Shown one piece after another: positions 58,834 to 64,000 of a DNA stretch of 64,000 bases; within the stretch, counting starts at the first letter, position 1; every line of letters starts with the position of its first letter. Both the position numbers and the translations under genes were made by a program. The notes beneath the pieces were generated by a model, which was not told where the DNA came from, did no database searches, and saw only the letters and a program-made list of their open reading frames with translations. Source of the stretch: Desulfomonile tiedjei (GTDB taxonomy: Bacteria > Desulfobacterota > Desulfomonilia > Desulfomonilales > Desulfomonilaceae); assembly GCA_016212925.1 (NCBI GenBank), contig JACRDF010000015.1:62001-126000 (forward strand), written 5' to 3'.

Positions 58834-60963
58834 TTATGCCGGGTAAAAGGTCTTTCCGGATTCCGCCATCTCCTTGAGGAGTTTCGCCGGCTGGAAACGG
58901 ACCCCGTACTGCTTCTCGAGTTCGACCAATAGGTTGTACACGTTCGCAACGCCCCATTTGTCTGCGTAGCGGAATATGCCGCCCCTGTACGGAGGGAATC
59001 CGGTGCCGTAGATCATGGCCAGATCCATGTCCTGGGGCCTGTCGCAAACCCCTTCTTCCATCATAAGGGCCGCTTCGTTTATTGCAAGGGCGAGCATGGC
59101 GTCGACTATCTCCTGATCAGAGACCTTCTTGGGTGTCACGCCCTTTTCGTTCAGATACCCGACTACAACATCCACAACCTTTTTGTTGGGCACAGGCCGG
59201 GCGCCACTATAATCCATGTAACCGGCGCCTGTTTTGCGCCCATAGCAACCTATCTCGTAGATCCGCTCCGTGAGGGGGTGGATCTTGTATCTCTCTCCCA
59301 ATCTCTGCTCGAACGTCTTGTTCACGTGATAGTTGATGTCGATACCCGTTAGATCGGCCAGTTCAGCCGGTCCCATGGGCATGCCGAAGTCCTTCATCAC
59401 CCTCTCTATTTGAGCGCCGTCCACGCCGTCGGCACTCAGATACACGGCGCCTCCGAAGAGACCTCCAAGCTGCCTGGATACATAGAATCCGGGGGCATCA
59501 TTGACCACTATGGGGATCTTCTTGATTGCGCGAGCGAACGCCACGGATGTGGCAAGGGTCTGATCGGAAGTCTTCTCCGTACAAATGATTTCCAGGAGCA
59601 TCATGCGGTGAGCCGGATTGAAGAAATGCAGGCCTATCATGCGCCCCGGGTCGCGGAGCACCGTTGCCATTTCCGTGATCGGAAGGGCCGAGGTATTCGT
59701 GGCAAAAACGGTTTCGGGCTTGCAGACCTCGTCGAGCTTTTTCCATATGTCTTGCTTGACTTTCATGTTCTCGAGCACGGCTTCGATGATCAGGTCCGCA
59801 TCCTTCGCGTCCTCCAGGGACGTTGTCGTTTTCAACTGCTTCTGAACCATTGTGTCCAGGTCAGCCTGGGTCATCTTCTTCTTTTTGATGGGATACTCGA
59901 AGGTCTTCCGCACCGCCGCTACACCTTTGTCCAGCGCGTCCTGGTTAATGTCCCAGAGGACCGCCTCAAAGCCGCCGGCGAGCAAGAGGTTGACGATTCC
60001 CGAGCCCATTACGCCTCCACCCAGCATCGCCACCTTCTTGATCTTGGCGGGCTCAATTCCTTCAATGCGGGGTAGCCGGCCAGCGGCTCTGGTGTTGAGG
60101 AATATCCCGATCAGGTTCTTGGCCACGTCCGAGACTACGCAGTCGGCAAACAGTTCGGCCTCACGGTCGATATCGGCTTCCATGTTAAAGGACAGGCCGT
60201 TTTCCACGGCTTCGATTACCTTGAAGGGCGCGATGTACCCTTTGGCTTTGGTCATGGCCATAAACTTCGCGCCGTTCGAAATGGCCTTGAGTTCAGCCGC
60301 GCTGGGGAGCCGATTGTACCTATTGCAGGTGCGTTTGCTATCCAAAGAGATCAGGCGCGAGGTAAACTTGGCCGCAGCGGCCACGGCAGTCTGCACAAGG
60401 TTTTCTGCGTCGGTTACTTCGTCAATGAGCTTTCTGGACAGGGCCTTCTCAGCGTCGATGGGATTCCCGACGGTCATCATCTCCAAGGCATTGGGCAGGC
60501 CAATAAGCCGGGGCAGGCGCTGGGTCCCACCCGCGCCGGGTATCAGGCCGACCTGAACCTCGGGTTGCCCGAGCTTGACGCCCTTGGACGCGACCCGATA
60601 ATGGCAGGCCATTGCGATCTCCAACCCGCCCCCGAGCGCATTTCCGTTGATCGCGGCTATTACGGGCTTGGGGCCCTTTTCCATCTGGTTGAGAAAGGCC
60701 GACATGGCCTTCACTTTCGGCAGCATGGCGTCTTTTTCTTTCGCCTTGTAGACTTCCGTCAGGTCTGCGCCCGCTACGAAGTTCTTTCCCGTTCCCGTCA
60801 GCACGATCGCCTTAATTTCCGGGTCCTCGAAGCCGCTCAGAATAGCCTCGACGAATTCCATCACGAAGTGTTCCGAAAGCTGGTTTACCGGTGGGTTGTT
60901 CAAGAACAGCACAGCCACGCCGTTCTGAACTTCTACTTTCACAGTTTTGAAGTCAGTCTTCAT
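58834..60963 (-). CDS. fadB: Bifunctional enoyl-CoA hydratase/3-hydroxyacyl-CoA dehydrogenase (FadB-type)
   Basis: A 709-residue beta-oxidation multienzyme. Residues about 1-200 are crotonase: GTGKNFVAGADLTEV and AINGNALGGGLEIAMACHYRVAS with oxyanion-hole glycines, and PEVQVGLIPGAGGTQRLPR. From about 310 the NAD-binding AMLGGGVMGSGIVNLLLAGG opens the dehydrogenase; IGLHFFNPAHRMMLLEI holds the catalytic histidine, and GFYVSRQLGGLFGGA and CGRKTGAG-like GCYGRKTGAGYMDY follow. Complete in length. ATG 60963 has AAGGAG nine bases upstream and starts six bases after the TetR stop, so the two are one operon. Confidence 0.95.
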   Translation of the reverse strand: MKTDFKTVKVEVQNGVAVLFLNNPPVNQLSEHFVMEFVEAILSGFEDPEIKAIVLTGTGKNFVAGADLTEVYKAKEKDAMLPKVKAMSAFLNQMEKGPKPVIAAINGNALGGGLEIAMACHYRVASKGVKLGQPEVQVGLIPGAGGTQRLPRLIGLPNALEMMTVGNPIDAEKALSRKLIDEVTDAENLVQTAVAAAAKFTSRLISLDSKRTCNRYNRLPSAAELKAISNGAKFMAMTKAKGYIAPFKVIEAVENGLSFNMEADIDREAELFADCVVSDVAKNLIGIFLNTRAAGRLPRIEGIEPAKIKKVAMLGGGVMGSGIVNLLLAGGFEAVLWDINQDALDKGVAAVRKTFEYPIKKKKMTQADLDTMVQKQLKTTTSLEDAKDADLIIEAVLENMKVKQDIWKKLDEVCKPETVFATNTSALPITEMATVLRDPGRMIGLHFFNPAHRMMLLEIICTEKTSDQTLATSVAFARAIKKIPIVVNDAPGFYVSRQLGGLFGGAVYLSADGVDGAQIERVMKDFGMPMGPAELADLTGIDINYHVNKTFEQRLGERYKIHPLTERIYEIGCYGRKTGAGYMDYSGARPVPNKKVVDVVVGYLNEKGVTPKKVSDQEIVDAMLALAINEAALMMEEGVCDRPQDMDLAMIYGTGFPPYRGGIFRYADKWGVANVYNLLVELEKQYGVRFQPAKLLKEMAESGKTFYPA

Positions 60964-60969
60964 CCTTAT

Positions 60970-62235
60970 TCACTCCTTTCGGCAGGAAGGGCTTGCCATA
61001 ACCGCTGATGTCAGCAGCTCGGTTATCTGATCGATCTCCTCCATTCTGTCAACATAAGCGGATTCACGCAAAACAAACCATCGCATAGCCATATGGGAAA
61101 AGGCGCCGAGAAACATATTACGGAAGACCCTGGAATTGACCGTTGTTCGAAAAACACCAGCGGCCTTCCCTTCCTCGATCACGTCTTCGATAAGTCTGCA
61201 ATAGTCACTGAATGCCTCGAAAGCCTTGGACGCGAAAAAACGATCGTTCATCTGAAGTCGGAGCAGAAACACCTTGAGGAACTCTGTGTCGCTCAAAAAG
61301 CTGGAGAAGTGATACCTGATCAATCTGCGAAGCTTCCGGTCGGGGCTCTTGATTTCAAACGCACCGGAAACCTGTTCCAAATATGATTCAAATCGATTTG
61401 TGGCCATAGAAAGAAGAATATCTTCCTTGCTCTGGAAGTACTCGTAAATCGTTCCGTCAGCAACCCCGGCCAAACTCGCGATTTCGGATATCGTTGCCTT
61501 GGCAAAGTCCTTTTCAGCGAAGACTTTCTTTGCCGCGTTGAGTATGGAGTCCAAGCGGTTTACCCGGCAGCCTTCCGGCGGAGTCTTGGGCACGATCATG
61601 GAATCCACGAGGTCCACCACATTCGAGAAATCCGACTCACCTGCTTCCAGTTCGCCGACCGTGAGGGAGCTTAGGGTCTCCATGTCCAGAGTTCCTAGAA
61701 TCGTGTCCCGAATAAGGCGGATGGGGATGTCCGAGCGGAACCTCCCCTCTTTGACTCCCCGACCCAATACTGAAGCGACTATGCGAGAATATTCACGAAC
61801 AATCTCATAGGCAGGACTGGAATAAAACGCTTGAAAGGACCTGCATTCCATAAGCAGCAAGCGGGCATAGGCCCTGTGAGCGTCGTGATATCGGAGCTGC
61901 AACCATATGAGCTTTTGTAGTTGGCTTTGAACGTCCGGAATTCCTGCCAGATGCTCGTCCAGCAAGGCCAATTGCCTTTTCAGTTTTTCGCCGGGCACCG
62001 AGAAGAGAAGATCTTGCTTGCCTTTAAAGTACTGGTAAATAACAGAATCTGTCACATTGGCTTTACGGGCAATTTCCGAAATGGACGAGTTGGCAAAACC
62101 CTTCTGCGACATGATTTCTTCGGCCGCGGCCAGGATCTTCCATTTGGTCGCGCAGGCCAGCCCGTTTTTCTGATCTTGTTCAAAATCGTTCGAATGACCG
62201 CTCACCGACCGCATAGTCCGTTCACTGCCTCCCAA
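60970..62235 (-). CDS. Tandem double-TetR regulator
   Basis: A 421-residue protein consisting of two TetR modules in one chain. The first HTH (about 33-80, ILAAAEEIMSQKGFANSSIS, ending YQYFKGKQDLLF) is followed by a ligand domain to about 205. A second HTH (about 229-280, ILNAAKKVFAEKDFAKATIS, ending YEYFQSKEDILLS) has its own ligand domain. TetR regulators of this size are normally 190-230 residues, so this is a fusion or duplication; the two halves are clearly similar. The two halves could form an intramolecular dimer. It lies six bases before fadB and probably controls beta-oxidation, like FadR-type TetRs. Start 62235 or 62214. Confidence 0.9.
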   Translation of the reverse strand: MGGSERTMRSVSGHSNDFEQDQKNGLACATKWKILAAAEEIMSQKGFANSSISEIARKANVTDSVIYQYFKGKQDLLFSVPGEKLKRQLALLDEHLAGIPDVQSQLQKLIWLQLRYHDAHRAYARLLLMECRSFQAFYSSPAYEIVREYSRIVASVLGRGVKEGRFRSDIPIRLIRDTILGTLDMETLSSLTVGELEAGESDFSNVVDLVDSMIVPKTPPEGCRVNRLDSILNAAKKVFAEKDFAKATISEIASLAGVADGTIYEYFQSKEDILLSMATNRFESYLEQVSGAFEIKSPDRKLRRLIRYHFSSFLSDTEFLKVFLLRLQMNDRFFASKAFEAFSDYCRLIEDVIEEGKAAGVFRTTVNSRVFRNMFLGAFSHMAMRWFVLRESAYVDRMEEIDQITELLTSAVMASPSCRKE

Positions 62236-63344
62236 TCTTGAGGTCCGGAATTACGAGTTCGTTTAACGTTCCCTCTATGGCAAGTGAACCCAATTCGTAG
62301 AATTCGATAGCTGGTGTCAACTCCTAATACTCCCGATTCCCCATCCGGCCGGGCCGACTTTTGCAGCGGCCTTTCACGCGGGCATGCTTCCGGTCCATCA
62401 GAGGCCCGTAATCCGGACCGTTGAAGGATTCAGGAACAACGTCCGCGCCGCCTACTGTTGCCGTCGTTGACGTTCTTCCCGCTTCCTTATGGTTCAGTGA
62501 GGGAGAGTCGCGTCGAATAAAAACCTCGGCGAAGGCGCGAATCACGCCTAAGCCGCCTGATCCAAAAGTAATTTCGCTGCTGAAACAGCAGCCCTGCAGT
62601 TTAACTAAGTTGCTGAACGCGAATCCCCCTCAAGGCGCATATGCTTGTTCGGAAAATGCTCGTCCGCGCTTGACAAGATCACTCTAACACGATATTGAAA
62701 TGAAAGTAAAGTTAATTTCTTTTCCGAATGTGATTCTGGCGGCACAATGCCGCCAACGTGAATCAACCGGGCCATAAAGGCCTATCGCCTTCTGAAGCAG
62801 GGAAAGACAGACTTCGGGATACCTCCAGCCACCCCAATGGGACTGTCCGAACATATCAGGCTTCATGCACAAGAAGGCGCCCGAGATCAAAGGGGATTCT
62901 CAACCGAGAAAGCACACTGCGGAACTGTTGGTTCAGCAAACCTTAGGTAACCGGCACTCTTCTTCACCCCGCCAGGGGAGAGAGTTTTCAAGCCACTCCC
63001 CGGACTGGAGGAAAAAAAGAGGATGGTGACACGCAACTAAAGTCCTTGAGAGAGCGTGTGGTTGCTGAAGTGCCTATTTCCGGCACGCTTAATTCCAGGC
63101 CGTGGGAGCCAAAGACAGGCACGGACCTTCGACGACCCTTCCAACGAAGGCGGTCACGGAGCCGGACTATTTATCCTGGCGCTCCAACCGGCCAAACAGA
63201 AGTCTGTTACAATTCGGCGCATAGCCGAATGACATTCGGCAGCCCAAAACAACCACGTTTCTTTTAAGGCCATGGGTTTAACGAAACATGAGGGCAACAG
63301 GACCCTGCCCGAGCCATTTTTCATCCTGACGGAAGGAGACGACA
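62236..63344. other. 1.1-kb region with no recognised gene
   Basis: Short frames on both strands (such as 62324-62545 and 62758-62946) show no family features. A TTGACA at 62315-62320 on the minus strand and an ACGAGTTCGT palindrome (62253-62262) may belong to the regulator's promoter. A TTGACA at 62671 on the plus strand has a poor -10. The rest, up to 63344, is unexplained. Confidence 0.45.
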
Positions 63345-64000
63345 ATGGGTAAAAGAACACTGAGGACAAAACTTTGCGACATGCTGGGAATGGAGTATCC
63401 GATCCTGAGCGCAGGCATGGGCCCTACGCTGATAGGCGAAAAAACCGGCGCTCCTGTTGAACTGGTTGTTGCCGTTTCAGAGGCCGGTGGACTCGGTGTC
63501 CTTGGAGGCAGCGGCTTTACGGTGGAAGAACTTCGAAATGCCATTCGGGAGATCAAGGCCCAGACCGACAAACCCTACGGAGTCGATCTTCTGCTGCCCA
63601 AGAGCGTGGCTTCTCAATCTTTCGGGGGAGCGCAAGAGGTGCCGCTCAGTGAGGTGCTCAAGACTATTCCCGAACCGCATCGGGAATGGATCAAGAAAGT
63701 GAAAGCTGAGATGGGGCTCCCTGATGTGGATGTCATGATCAAATTGAATTCCACTACCCATCGTCCGAAGGAATCCATTCAGGTTTGTATAGAGGAACGA
63801 GTGCCGCTCTTCTGCGCAGGGCTCGGTAATCCGGGCTTCATGGTGGAAGAAGCTCATGCAGTGGGAATGAAGGTGCTGGGGATTACAGGCAATGCGAAGA
63901 ATGCCCGCCGCATGGCCGAGTCGGGTGTGGATTTCGTTGTAGCCCAGGGACATGAAGGGGGAGGCCATACCGGAAGGATTGGGACCATGGCATTACTGCC
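63345..64000 (+). CDS. Nitronate monooxygenase (2-nitropropane dioxygenase) family protein, 5' part
   Basis: The first 218 residues of an FMN-dependent TIM-barrel protein; the 3' end lies outside the window. KLCDMLGMEYPILSAGMGPT and VAVSEAGGLGVLGGSGF are the N-terminal FMN contacts, and FVVAQGHEGGGHTGRIGTM is the flavin-phosphate loop GxExGGHxG. Nitronate monooxygenase, enoyl-ACP reductase FabK-like and related reductases share this fold; the exact activity cannot be fixed from the fragment. GGAAGGAG lies about eight bases before the ATG. Confidence 0.86.
   Translation, partial: MGKRTLRTKLCDMLGMEYPILSAGMGPTLIGEKTGAPVELVVAVSEAGGLGVLGGSGFTVEELRNAIREIKAQTDKPYGVDLLLPKSVASQSFGGAQEVPLSEVLKTIPEPHREWIKKVKAEMGLPDVDVMIKLNSTTHRPKESIQVCIEERVPLFCAGLGNPGFMVEEAHAVGMKVLGITGNAKNARRMAESGVDFVVAQGHEGGGHTGRIGTMALL

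Noticed and set aside
62253-62262. ACGAGTTCGT palindrome as a TetR operator
   Set aside because: Too short and not repeated nearby; only a weak possibility noted under the 1.1-kb gap.
62670-62700. TTGACA and TATTGA as a plus-strand promoter
   Set aside because: The -10 is poor and the next plus gene is more than 600 bases away; no supporting evidence.
1-64000. CRISPR array, rRNA or tRNA genes
   Set aside because: No regularly spaced repeats with unique spacers and no cloverleaf or rRNA-like segment were recognised by eye; the short palindromes are dispersed, not arrayed.

Overview
The window looks like a chromosome segment of an anaerobic, aromatic- or fatty-acid-degrading Desulfobacterota bacterium of the Desulfomonile/Syntrophobacter type. 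The grounds are many beta-oxidation genes, two complete Liv-type ABC importers, a 4-hydroxybenzoyl-CoA reductase-type molybdoenzyme with the diagnostic extra cysteine loop, a Qmo/Hdr-like electron-transfer trio, a 4-hydroxybutyryl-CoA dehydratase family enzyme with its Fe-S ligands, and a dispersed element with TGTCATTGCGAGG ends. The taxonomic guess is inference. I see no rRNA, tRNA or CRISPR array.

Layout. 1-3.3 kb (+): tail of a LivF ATPase, then a Tm-1-like protein, a metallo-beta-lactamase-fold hydrolase and a class II aldolase. 3.4-7.3 kb: a phosphate island with a PstS-like protein, a small coiled-coil protein, PstS and PhoB; 11-nt-period direct repeats that look like Pho boxes precede pstS, phoB and, more weakly, the PstS-like gene. 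7.3-13.2 kb (-): ankyrin protein, an HdrD-like/QmoB-like/QmoA-like operon and a 91-residue unknown. 13.6-17.9 kb (-): hcrB-hcrC-hcrA followed by a MarR regulator. 18.5-25.7 kb (+): a compact, AT-richer, translationally coupled five-gene operon encoding an SIS-HAD fusion, a PRTase-like protein, an ORC/CDC6-like AAA+ ATPase, an unrecognised Rossmann-like protein and a PfkB kinase with split CxxC motifs. This is the most unusual system here and probably a conflict/defence or nucleotide-signalling cassette. It abuts a previously hidden pseudogene, an internally deleted AmmeMemoRadiSam-type radical SAM gene at 25.77-26.05 kb.

26-40.8 kb (-): quinone oxidoreductase, LUD-domain protein, two Liv importer operons (the first with two near-duplicate binding proteins flanking it) and a MerR regulator with a near-consensus promoter. 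41-44.6 kb (+): acyl-CoA ligase and a DUF362 protein. 44.7-62.2 kb (-): a TPP enzyme, a second MBL hydrolase, an acyl-CoA carboxylase beta subunit, SDR, acyl-CoA dehydrogenase with a winged-helix-like tail, 4-hydroxybutyryl-CoA dehydratase family protein, acyl-CoA ligase, thiolase, long acyl-CoA dehydrogenase, FadB-type bifunctional enzyme and a tandem double-TetR regulator. 62.2-63.3 kb is apparently non-coding, then the start of a nitronate monooxygenase family gene runs off the end.

Working together: importers and CoA ligases would bring in and activate organic acids; the Hcr-type reductase, acyl-CoA dehydrogenases, FadB and thiolase would degrade them; the Hdr/Qmo-like trio could re-route low-potential electrons. 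Intergenic gaps carry several families of short palindromic repeats. Coordinates of starts use visible Shine-Dalgarno spacing where possible; nothing was checked against a database.
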